Both the position numbers and the translations under genes were made by a program. A stretch of 9,732 nt of DNA from Actinomycetes bacterium (lineage in GTDB: Bacteria; Actinomycetota; Actinomycetes; JAJYSQ01): NCBI GenBank assembly GCA_021793495.1, contig JAJYSQ010000026.1:1-9732 (forward strand), read 5' to 3'. A model generated the notes under the pieces. That model searched no databases. It had not been told where the DNA came from and saw nothing but the letters and a program-made list of their open reading frames with translations. This document shows positions 1 through 5,701 of this stretch, piece by piece. Position 1 is the stretch's first letter; the number at the start of each line of letters is the position of its first letter.

Positions 1-132
1 GGTCTCAGCCTTGAAGATCCGCAACGATCGTCCGAGGCCTCGGGCCGCGTCCGGCAGCCTCTTCGACCCGAAGAGCAGGACGACGAGGATCAGGATGATC
101 GGCAGGTCCCAGCCGCGCAGGCCATCGAACAT
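1..132 (-). CDS. tatA: TatA, Sec-independent translocase subunit (N-terminal part, cut by window start)
   Basis: This is the pore-forming subunit of the twin-arginine translocase, which exports folded proteins across the cytoplasmic membrane. The 44 visible residues begin [11 protein letters not shown], continue with one hydrophobic helix (about residues 10-22, rich in I, L and V), then the [20 protein letters not shown] turn and amphipathic helix that define the family. The FG hinge, the KRLPD turn and the absence of the TatB-type GPERLP turn favour TatA over TatB. The ATG at 132 has a good AAGGA ribosome site just upstream. The acidic C-terminal tail, and normally tatC after it, would lie outside the window. 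In many actinomycetes tatA follows pafB-pafC. Here it is separated from them by more than 5 kb. Confidence 0.93.
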   Translation of the reverse strand, partial: MFDGLRGWDLPIILILVVLLFGSKRLPDAARGLGRSLRIFKAET

Positions 133-303
133 GGGGTCCTTCTTCGCTCGTCGGGAGGCATCCAGCACCGGATGCCCAACGTGATCAGAGTGGCCACCGC
201 GCCGACCGGTCCGACGCGTCCCCGTCGATCGTACGCGACCGGACGGTCGATTGCGCCCTGTTGGCCCAGATGGCCCACTCCGCCCTGGCCGACCCGGTGA
301 GGG
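133..303. other. Spacer between the small membrane-protein gene and tatA
   Basis: No convincing gene is visible. It holds the tatA ribosome site at its left end. A short hairpin, CGACCG-GA-CGGTCG, lies at 236-249. Read on the minus strand, a TACGAT hexamer sits next to that hairpin and could be a -10 element, but no matching -35 is seen. At 171 bases it is long for an operon gap, so tatA may have its own promoter here. Confidence 0.4.
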
Positions 304-483
304 CTACCTCGTCTGCCCGCCGGGTCGGGTCCTCGCCCCGTCGACCAGGTCGCCGAACTCGGCCAGCTCGTGGGTCAACGCCACCCCGGCCCGCCACAGC
401 CGACGGACGACCAGGCCGAGCATCCCCACGGCGGCGAGGACGAGGACCGCCCAGGCACCGAGCCAGCCCACCCACGTCACCAC
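304..483 (-). CDS. Small single-pass membrane protein, unnamed
   Basis: I do not recognise a named family. The 59-residue product starts GTG-GTG and reads MVTWVGWLGAWAVLVLAAVG, one clean transmembrane helix (about residues 5-27). It is followed by a basic RRLWRAG stop-transfer segment and a short charged cytoplasmic tail (THELAEFGDLVDGART) ending at TAG. The hydrophobic-basic-amphipathic pattern and the shared direction with tatA make it more credible than the overlapping frames. I believe small membrane genes of this kind occur between pafC and tatA in other actinomycetes, but that is from memory. An in-frame TGA at 529-531 with no earlier start codon fixes the start at 483 or 480. There is no well-spaced ribosome site, which fits a leaderless transcript (see the promoter entry). 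Confidence 0.6.
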   Translation of the reverse strand: MVTWVGWLGAWAVLVLAAVGMLGLVVRRLWRAGVALTHELAEFGDLVDGARTRPGGQTR

Positions 484-492
484 CGCAGCGTA
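478..492 (-). promoter_or_regulatory. Possible leaderless promoter of the small membrane-protein gene
   Basis: On the minus strand TACGCT (492-487) matches the actinobacterial -10 pattern TANNNT. It lies six bases before the second GTG (480-478), where transcription would be expected to begin. Leaderless starts are common in actinomycetes and would explain the absent ribosome site. No recognisable -35 is present, so this is tentative. Confidence 0.25.
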
Positions 493-503
493 CCGTCCTG
501 GGT

Positions 504-544
504 CGTCACCTCCCCGGACGAAGACGCGTCACCTCCCCGGACGA
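504..544. repeat. 18-bp direct repeat, two copies, 23-bp period
   Basis: The sequence CGTCACCTCCCCGGACGA occurs perfectly at 504-521 and again at 527-544, separated by AGACG. It lies in the 179-base gap between the divergent small membrane-protein gene and the SCO fusion gene. The copies end about 24 bases from the GTG at 480 and lie about 120 bases upstream of the ATG at 663. The 23-bp period is near two helical turns, as expected of paired operator half-sites. A simple local tandem duplication would look the same. Confidence 0.85.
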
Positions 545-561
545 GAAAGTCGGCCTCGTAC

Positions 562-590
562 GGGAACTCAGGGCACCCCCGGCACGACCT
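562..590 (+). promoter_or_regulatory. Candidate ECF-type promoter for the SCO/CtaG cluster
   Basis: GGGAAC at 562-567, a 17-base spacer and CGACCT at 585-590 resemble the GGAAC / CGTC layout of ECF-sigma promoters. It sits about 70 bases before the ATG at 663. Between them lies a small hairpin, TCTGCG-AGC-CGCAGA (610-624), and the ribosome site GGAGA falls in the loop of a CTGT/ACAG mini-hairpin (647-659). The -10 is imperfect and short motifs like this occur by chance, so it is only a candidate. Confidence 0.22.
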
Positions 591-662
591 GTTCGACGAC
601 CTCGTCCCGTCTGCGAGCCGCAGATGTGGCGTGCTGCACCGATGCTCTGTGGAGAACAGCTG

Positions 663-2438
663 ATGCCGACCACCCATCCCCCGGGGGCCACCGTGTCCCA
701 GGCGCTGTACGCCCAGCTGGGCGTGGAGCTCATGGTGCTGCTGCTGGTGGCGGCGGCCTGCGTCGCCGGATTCCTTGCGTGGCGGGCGCTGCGCCTCTCT
801 CCCCCGCCGGCCCCGGGAGCAGCGGTGGCGTCACCCACGGGTGCGAGGGACCGGGGAGGCGAGCCAGCTGCTCGGCGGGTGCTGCGCCTGGGTGTGGGGG
901 CGCTGTGGATCCTCGACGCCGCGCTGCAGGCACAACCGTCCATGCCGGGTGACTTCATCACCGGCATGGTCGGACCTGCTCTGGCCGGACAGCCCTCGTG
1001 GCTGATCGGTCTCATCCTGCCGGCCACCCATCTGTGGCTGGCCCACCCAGTCGTCGCGGACGCGGTGACCGTGTGGATCCAGGCCGGGATCGGAGCTGTG
1101 CTCCTGGCCGGCGGTCGGGGGTGGCTGCTGCGCCTCGGGGTCGTGGCCTCGGTCACCTGGGGCCTGGTCGTGTGGGTGCTCGCCGAGATGTTCGGCGGCC
1201 TCCTGGTTCCCGGGGCCAGCTGGCTGACCGGCAGCCCGGGCGCGGTGCTGGTGTACGTGGCCGGTGCCGCGCTGCTGCTGGTGCGCGACGAGGCGTGGCG
1301 GGACGGACGGTGCGCCCGGTGGATCCGGCGCGGCGTCGGGGTGGTCATGCTCGCCGGTGCCGGACTGGCCGTGTGGCCGTGGGAGGGGATGTGGACCGCC
1401 ACGGGCCTGGCCGGGGTGTTCACCACGGGGGCACAGACCCAGCAGCCCACGCTGTTGGCGGCACCACTGTTGTGGATGCTGCGGACCGCCCAGCACGACC
1501 CCGTGGCCTCCAACGCGGTCATCGTGGCTGCGCTCGCCGTCGTCGGAGGCGGGCTGCTGTCCGGTCGGGTGCCGCGGCCGTTCGTCGGAGCGGGCCTGGT
1601 CGTCGCGGCAGCAACCTGGTGGCTCGGGCAGGACTTCGGGGTGCTCGGCGGAATGAGCACAGATCCCAACACGGCCGTGCCGGTGGCGCTGCTGCTGGTG
1701 GCCGGGTGGCCATCCGGGGTCCCGCGGACCGTGCCCGAGGGTGCCGTCCGTGGGGCCTCAGGACGTTCTGGCTGGATCCCCGGCGTCGCAGAGGCGGGAC
1801 TCCCGGCGCTGCGGGTCGGCACCGCCGGCGCGGGGGTCGGCGCGCTCGTGCTGGTCCCGGTGTTGTTGCTGACCGGGGCCACCGGTCCGGTCTCGCCGTT
1901 GTCGGCCGTCGCCGACAGCGGCGGCGTGCAGCAGCCGGTGGTCCGACCAGCCCCCGACTTCCACCTCGTCGACCAGTCAGGCCGCCCCGTCTCGCTGTCT
2001 CGGTGGCGCGGACGCATGGTGGTGCTCACCTTCCTGGACCCGGTCTGTTTCGACAGCTGTCCGATCATCGCCAACCAGCTCGCCCTGGCCGACAAGGCTC
2101 TCGGGTCCCTGGCCCGGGACGTGCAGTTCGTCGCGATCGTCGCGAACCCGGTCTACCACTCGGTCGGGGACGTGCAGGCGTTCGACCGGGAGCACGGGTT
2201 GACGTCGCTGGCCAACTGGTCCTTCCTCACCGGCACGACGCGCCAGCTGGCGGCGGTGTGGAAGGCGTACGGGATCCTCGTGGTCGTCCCGACGGTCGGC
2301 ATGGTCATGCACAGCCAGAACATCTACTTCCTCTCCCCGGACGGTCGCGAGGTCGGGATCCTGGGCGACAGCGCTACCCCGACCCTGACCAGCAGCTATG
2401 CGACGCTGATCGCCGGAGAGATCCGGAGGACGATGTGA
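663..2438 (+). CDS. Polytopic membrane protein fused to a C-terminal SCO copper-chaperone domain
   Basis: The product has 591 residues. A first helix (about 18-40) leads to a polytopic region (about 72-350), a further helix (about 386-408), and an extracytoplasmic thioredoxin-fold SCO1/SenC domain (about 425-590). The SCO domain carries the copper-binding motif C462-F-D-S-C466-P and the distal His550 in VGMVMHSQNIYFL. SCO proteins deliver copper to, or reduce, the CuA site of cytochrome oxidase subunit II, so that is the likely role. The membrane region contains the segments LDAALQAQPSMP and WVLAEMFGG and looks internally duplicated. I recall similar unnamed membrane domains in actinobacteria but can give no function. 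The ATG at 663 was chosen over the longer open frame because GGAG lies eight bases upstream and the upstream residues are low-complexity and antisense to another gene. It overlaps the next gene by 4 bases (ATGTGA), suggesting coupled translation. Confidence 0.9.
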   Translation: MPTTHPPGATVSQALYAQLGVELMVLLLVAAACVAGFLAWRALRLSPPPAPGAAVASPTGARDRGGEPAARRVLRLGVGALWILDAALQAQPSMPGDFITGMVGPALAGQPSWLIGLILPATHLWLAHPVVADAVTVWIQAGIGAVLLAGGRGWLLRLGVVASVTWGLVVWVLAEMFGGLLVPGASWLTGSPGAVLVYVAGAALLLVRDEAWRDGRCARWIRRGVGVVMLAGAGLAVWPWEGMWTATGLAGVFTTGAQTQQPTLLAAPLLWMLRTAQHDPVASNAVIVAALAVVGGGLLSGRVPRPFVGAGLVVAAATWWLGQDFGVLGGMSTDPNTAVPVALLLVAGWPSGVPRTVPEGAVRGASGRSGWIPGVAEAGLPALRVGTAGAGVGALVLVPVLLLTGATGPVSPLSAVADSGGVQQPVVRPAPDFHLVDQSGRPVSLSRWRGRMVVLTFLDPVCFDSCPIIANQLALADKALGSLARDVQFVAIVANPVYHSVGDVQAFDREHGLTSLANWSFLTGTTRQLAAVWKAYGILVVVPTVGMVMHSQNIYFLSPDGREVGILGDSATPTLTSSYATLIAGEIRRTM

Positions 2439-3601
2439 CCGGGCGGTCTGGCTGGCCGGCACGCTCCGTCTGGCGCGGGGTAGTCCTGGGCGCAGTCGCC
2501 GCGCTGCTTGCTGGGTGCACGAGCACCTCGCCGCCGGCCCAGCCACCGGCGGCGTCGGGTGCGCCAACCGCCTGGGTGCACATGAGCGATGCCCGTCGCG
2601 GGGTCGCGGTGCTGCCCGCCGGGCCGTACTGGGTGGTCGCGCGCACCGAGAACGCCTGGCGGTCGGTGAGCAACATCACCCCCACCGGCATGTCGAGCCG
2701 CGGGGGCCTGGCGGTGGCGACCGGACCAACATCGATGGCTGCGGGGTTCCTGCCCTACGAGATGACGAGCCTCTCCCCCTACGCGCGCTGCGCCGGCGGT
2801 TGCACCGGCTGGCATCCCGGCGAGCTGCCGGGCGGCTTGGTCGGCACCCAGGGTGCCCTGTCCCTCGAAGGTGGGTCCCTCGCCGGTGGCCAGCTCTGGG
2901 CCCTGGTGTCCGGCCGAGGCGGCCAGCTGGTGACCCAGACCTCGACGGGCAGCTGGCGCACGGCGACCACCGGCGCCGATCTCGGCGGGTCCGGACACCT
3001 GGTGCTGACCGGGATCGGGTGGACCTCGCCGGTCCGGGGGTGGCTGGCCGGCCGTGCCCCGGCGGGGCACGCCGTGGAGTTCGTCACCGACGATGCCGGC
3101 AAGACCTGGACGCCCGTACTGCTCCCGCTGCCGTCGCTGGCTCCCGGCACGACGGTGTCGGCCTCGCCCACCCGGGTTACCGGCGACGTCGCATACGTGG
3201 CGGTGGTGACCGCGCCCACCTCGGGACCGGCTACCGGCTGGATCTTCTCCTCGACCGACGGTGGGCGGGGGGCGTGGACCCGGTCGGCGTCGCTGACCCT
3301 GGGCTCAGCATCGCCGGTCTGGGCGGTTGCGGGCAGCACGGTCTGGATGGTCGCCGCCGTTGGCGGGCACCAGGTGCTGGCGGTCTCGACCAACCGCGGA
3401 GCGCACTGGGGGTTGCGCGGACCGGTTCCTGCTGGGCTGACCGGTCTGGCGCTGACTTCCTCGACGACCGGGTGGGCCGTCGGCGGGATGGACGGGCGAG
3501 CCAGGCTATGGACCAGTACCGACACAGGTCGAACCTTCACCCCGGTCACGCTGCCTGCCTGGGTCGACGCGCTGGGCGCCGGGACTGGTGGCCCGGGCTA
3601 G
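2435..3601 (+). CDS. Lipoprotein with BNR/Asp-box beta-propeller repeats
   Basis: The product has 388 residues. It starts at GTG 2435 with GGAGGA four bases upstream. The N-terminus is a lipoprotein signal: Arg-rich start, hydrophobic GVVLGAVAALLAGC and the lipidated Cys28 in the lipobox LLAGC. A Pro/Ser/Ala linker follows. The body has several Asp-box-like motifs: TDDAGKTW (218-225), STDGGRGAW (273-281), STNRGAHW (318-325) and STDTGRTF (361-368), each following a WxxG or VWxVA strand, as in sialidase-like or Ycf48-like beta-propellers. C119 and C123 form a CxxxC in an N-terminal loop. No sialidase catalytic set is evident, so an enzymatic role is unlikely. Position between the SCO fusion and ctaG suggests an outer-face partner in oxidase or copper assembly, by analogy with Ycf48 as an assembly factor. 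That function is inference. Confidence 0.85.
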   Translation: MTGRSGWPARSVWRGVVLGAVAALLAGCTSTSPPAQPPAASGAPTAWVHMSDARRGVAVLPAGPYWVVARTENAWRSVSNITPTGMSSRGGLAVATGPTSMAAGFLPYEMTSLSPYARCAGGCTGWHPGELPGGLVGTQGALSLEGGSLAGGQLWALVSGRGGQLVTQTSTGSWRTATTGADLGGSGHLVLTGIGWTSPVRGWLAGRAPAGHAVEFVTDDAGKTWTPVLLPLPSLAPGTTVSASPTRVTGDVAYVAVVTAPTSGPATGWIFSSTDGGRGAWTRSASLTLGSASPVWAVAGSTVWMVAAVGGHQVLAVSTNRGAHWGLRGPVPAGLTGLALTSSTTGWAVGGMDGRARLWTSTDTGRTFTPVTLPAWVDALGAGTGGPG

Positions 3602-3664
3602 CTCGTCGAGGCACAGCCCGTCCCCGAACCATCCGCGGCCTGACCCCTGACTCCGAGGTGCCCG

Positions 3665-4627
3665 ATGATGCACGCGGTGCTGACGCACTGGTCCTACGAC
3701 CCGTTCCTGATCGTCGTGCTGGTGGTCGCCGCGGTGCACGCGCGCGGGCTGCGGGCCAGGCTGCGGGCGATCTCGCGGGCACATCGACCGGTGCGCTCCT
3801 GGTGGGGGCAGGCGGTGCTGTTCTACCTCGGGCTGCTCACCCTGCTGGTGGCCGTGCTGTCACCCATCGACTACTGGTCGGACTACTACCTCAGCGTGCA
3901 CATGGTCCAACACCTCCTGCTGGCTTTCGTCGCCCCGCCGCTGATCGTGCTGGGCGCTCCCTGGCTGCCGATCCTGCGCGGTCTGCCCCGTGACGTGCGC
4001 CGGGCACTGGGTCGGTTGGCCCAGCGCACCTCCGCGCCGACGCGTACCGCCCCCGAGCTCGCCTCCGCACCCCCCGGGTGGTCGGCCGGATGGCGGGCGC
4101 TGGCCACCCTGCGGCGGGGTGCGGCCTGGCCATGGACCTGGGTGATCGCCTTCAACGCGATGATGGTGCTGTGGCACGTGCCCGTCGTGTACGACCTGGC
4201 GCTGAACAACCAGACGGTGCACGTCTGGGGCGAGCACGGCAGCTTCTTCGGCCTGGGGATCGCACTGTGGCTCCAGGTGTTCGGCTCCTACCCGCTACGG
4301 CCGGCCCTGCCCGGCTACCAGCGCGTCGTGGTGCTGTTCCTGACCAACGCGGTGATGGTGGGGGTGGCGATGACCCTGGTGCTGTTCACCCACGTGCTCT
4401 ACTCGTACTACCTGCACCTGCCGGGGCACACCTTCGCCGGGGTGGAGGCCGACCAGCAGATCGCGGGGACGATCCTGTGGGGGTGCGGAGAGGTCAGCCT
4501 CGGCCCGGCCGTCTACCACAGCCTGCACGCGTGGCTGCGCTCCAACGAACGCTCCTCGGTGACAGTCTTGTCAGACCCGACGGGACCGCACTCGGGCTGG
4601 TCTAGCCTCCGAGCGTGGACGAGGTGA
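3665..4627 (+). CDS. ctaG: CtaG-type cytochrome c oxidase assembly protein (Caa3_CtaG family)
   Basis: This multi-pass membrane protein of 320 residues belongs to the Caa3_CtaG family, implicated in assembling the copper centres of heme-copper oxidases. About seven hydrophobic segments are visible (near 12-24, 50-66, 80-97, 156-178, 192-207, 220-248 and 265-285). Family signatures are present: HMVQHLLL with H79 and H83, LWHVPVVYDLAL with W170 and H171, E190-H191, and DQQIAGTILW from D263. A charged, Ala/Pro-rich loop (about 104-150) separates the halves. The start is ATG 3665, with GAGGTG six bases upstream; ATG 3668 is an alternative. It follows the lipoprotein gene by 63 bases and its 3' end overlaps the sigma gene by 13 bases, so the four genes are probably co-transcribed. 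Confidence 0.93.
   Translation: MMHAVLTHWSYDPFLIVVLVVAAVHARGLRARLRAISRAHRPVRSWWGQAVLFYLGLLTLLVAVLSPIDYWSDYYLSVHMVQHLLLAFVAPPLIVLGAPWLPILRGLPRDVRRALGRLAQRTSAPTRTAPELASAPPGWSAGWRALATLRRGAAWPWTWVIAFNAMMVLWHVPVVYDLALNNQTVHVWGEHGSFFGLGIALWLQVFGSYPLRPALPGYQRVVVLFLTNAVMVGVAMTLVLFTHVLYSYYLHLPGHTFAGVEADQQIAGTILWGCGEVSLGPAVYHSLHAWLRSNERSSVTVLSDPTGPHSGWSSLRAWTR
4560..4573. promoter_or_regulatory. Inverted repeat TGACA-N4-TGTCA upstream of the sigma gene
   Basis: A perfect 5-bp dyad, TGACA-GTCT-TGTCA, lies inside the 3' end of ctaG, 42-55 bases before the sigma-factor GTG. It could be an operator for a dimeric regulator acting on an internal promoter. It also falls in coding sequence and has short arms, so chance is a real alternative. 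Confidence 0.3.
4603..4615 (+). promoter_or_regulatory. Possible leaderless internal promoter for the sigma gene
   Basis: TAGCCT (4603-4608) fits TANNNT and ends six bases before GTG 4615, the spacing expected for a transcript beginning at the start codon. No ribosome site precedes GTG 4615, which supports a leaderless reading. A clear -35 is missing. If real, the sigma gene can be expressed separately from ctaG. Confidence 0.35.
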
Positions 4628-5202
4628 CGCGGGTCGCTCTGGCAGCCCGCGGTGGGGATCGCGACCTCCTCGCCCGCCTGGTCGCGCTGACCCGCAACGA
4701 CGTCTGGCGGTTGTGCGCCTACCTGGTCGACCGGTCAGCAGCCGATGACTTGACCCAGGAGACCTACCTACGGCTGATCTCCGGCCTTGCCCGGTACCGG
4801 GGCGAGGCACCCGCGCGGACCTGGGTGCTGGCGATCGCCCGGCACACCTGCCTGGACCACCTCCGGGCACGTATCGCCCGCCGAGCGGTGGAGTCAGGTG
4901 TGCCACTGGAGCTCGCCGGTCATCCCTGCGTCCCGGACGAGTCCGGGACGCATGCGGTACGTCAGCTGCTCCTCGGGCTGGATGATGATCAGCGTGATGC
5001 CTTGATCCTCACCCAGATCGTCGGGTTGAGCTACGACGAGGCGGCTCGCGTGGTCGCCGTCCCGGTGGGCACCATACGCTCGAGAGTCGCGCGTGCCCGA
5101 GCCCGTCTGGTCGCGATGCTCGACGCCGCCGAGGGACTCCCCCAGCGCCCCGGACGCCCGACACGGCCGATCACGGCCAGCCTCCGTGCGATGGCGTTCT
5201 AG
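4615..5202 (+). CDS. ECF (group 4) RNA polymerase sigma factor, SigC-like
   Basis: The product has 195 residues and only the two ECF domains. Region 2 (about 10-90) contains DVWRLCAYLVD and DDLTQETYLR (44-53), then ARTWVLAIARHTCLDHLRAR for -10 recognition. Region 4 (about 115-167) contains DDDQRDALILTQIVGLSYDEAA and the recognition helix PVGTIRSRVARARARL. From memory these blocks match M. tuberculosis SigC unusually well; its regulon has been tied to copper acquisition, which fits the SCO and CtaG neighbours. No anti-sigma gene and no C-terminal sensory extension is seen, so control may be transcriptional. GTG 4615 overlaps ctaG by 13 bases. GTG 4624, overlapping its TGA as GTGA, is an alternative start that loses three residues. 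The last 25 residues are a variable basic tail. Confidence 0.93.
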   Translation: MDEVTRVALAARGGDRDLLARLVALTRNDVWRLCAYLVDRSAADDLTQETYLRLISGLARYRGEAPARTWVLAIARHTCLDHLRARIARRAVESGVPLELAGHPCVPDESGTHAVRQLLLGLDDDQRDALILTQIVGLSYDEAARVVAVPVGTIRSRVARARARLVAMLDAAEGLPQRPGRPTRPITASLRAMAF

Positions 5203-5253
5203 CCCTCCGGTCGGCGGTCGGTGGCTTCCTCGAGCCATGATCGCGCGGTGCGC

Positions 5254-5289
5254 CGAGCTGGTCACCGCCCGGGGGCGGTGACCAGCTCG
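5254..5289. terminator. Large perfect hairpin, probable bidirectional terminator
   Basis: Two 17-base arms (5254-5270 and 5273-5289) are exact reverse complements with only a GG between them. The arm begins CGAGCTGGTCACC. It lies 51 bases after the sigma-gene stop, and its left arm contains the TGA of the convergent zinc-ribbon gene, so it can end transcripts from both sides. There is no T-tract, which is usual for GC-rich actinobacterial terminators. Part of the right arm codes for the last residues of the minus-strand protein. Confidence 0.75.
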
Positions 5290-5594
5290 CGAGCGAGCTG
5301 GTCGGTGCGCCCCAGGTCCAGGGCAAAGTCCAGGATGTCATCGACGGTCAGGGCGGACCCTCGATGCTCCTCGAGGGCCTCGGCCGGTACGTACCACGGC
5401 TCGGCAACCACGGCGCCGCCGACCAGCAGAGTGATGATCTCCCGGTCGGCGGACTTGCGGACCTCCACCCGGCAGGCCGGGCAGGCGAACGAGTAGAAGG
5501 ACCAGGGGGCGTGGTTGCACACGACCAGCCGCAGCTGACGTGGGGTGAGCTCCACGTCGCCGCAGTCCGGGCAGGATGCCTTGATGGTCGTCAT
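5262..5594 (-). CDS. Small zinc-ribbon-like protein, function unknown
   Basis: The product has 110 residues. It opens MTTIKASCPDCGDVELTPRQ and has two CxxC pairs, C8/C11 and C38/C41 (FACPAC), the usual spacing of a four-Cys zinc ribbon; C26 is extra. After the second pair comes VRKSAD, then a hydrophobic strand ITLLVGGAVVAEPW and an acidic helical tail (LTVDDILDFALDLG). I recall similar short actinobacterial proteins beginning with a near-identical CPxCGDVELTP stretch, but without an assigned function. No membrane segment or signal is visible, so it should be cytoplasmic. The ATG at 5594 has AGAGG eight bases upstream. It lies 107 bases after pafC in the same direction and convergent to the sigma gene. 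It might be regulatory or nucleic-acid binding, but nothing proves this. Confidence 0.8.
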   Translation of the reverse strand: MTTIKASCPDCGDVELTPRQLRLVVCNHAPWSFYSFACPACRVEVRKSADREIITLLVGGAVVAEPWYVPAEALEEHRGSALTVDDILDFALDLGRTDQLARELVTAPGR

Positions 5595-5680
5595 GGTCGC
5601 CGCCTCTCATGGCTTGCAGGAACGCCGTTGACCGTCACCTCGACAGTCGTTCCCGGTTGCTTGAGCACCGCGGCCCTCGT

Positions 5681-5692
5681 CCGTCCGGACGG
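5681..5692. repeat. 12-bp perfect palindrome between pafC and the zinc-ribbon gene
   Basis: CCGTCCGGACGG is its own reverse complement. It sits 10 bases beyond the pafC stop and about 90 bases before the zinc-ribbon start, in a 107-base gap. With no loop it is a better operator than terminator candidate. Just beside it, GACGTACG is repeated in tandem (5705-5720) across the last pafC codons. On the minus strand of the same gap, GGGAAC (5654-5649) resembles the GGGAAC upstream of the SCO fusion gene. Confidence 0.35.
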
Positions 5693-5701
5693 TCTGCGGA
5701 G

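Noticed and set aside
504..544. CRISPR array
   Set aside because: Only two repeat copies with a 5-base spacer and no cas genes; it is a simple direct repeat.
261..662. N-terminal extension of the SCO fusion protein from an ATG at 261
   Set aside because: The added residues are low-complexity Arg/Pro/Ser sequence antisense to the small membrane gene and crossing the direct repeat, and the ATG at 663 has a proper ribosome site and starts just before the first membrane helix.
477..677. A 66-codon minus-strand frame whose stop overlaps the GTG of the small membrane gene
   Set aside because: It overlaps the start of the SCO fusion gene, has an unstructured composition and includes the tandem repeat; the overlap with the GTG looks fortuitous.
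506..2095. A long open frame (529 codons) on the minus strand opposite the SCO fusion gene
   Set aside because: Its translation is Pro/Ser/Thr/Arg-rich with no domain or membrane pattern, while the plus strand gives a coherent membrane-plus-SCO protein; it is a GC-rich shadow frame.
998..2434. Open frame running upstream of the lipoprotein through the SCO fusion gene
   Set aside because: It is the shifted shadow of the SCO gene; the lipoprotein signal begins only after GTG 2435, which has its own ribosome site.
2435..3601. Sialidase enzyme, because of the Asp-box motifs
   Set aside because: Asp-boxes are structural and shared by many propellers; the catalytic Arg triad, Tyr and Asp arrangement of sialidases is not evident and the context is oxidase assembly.
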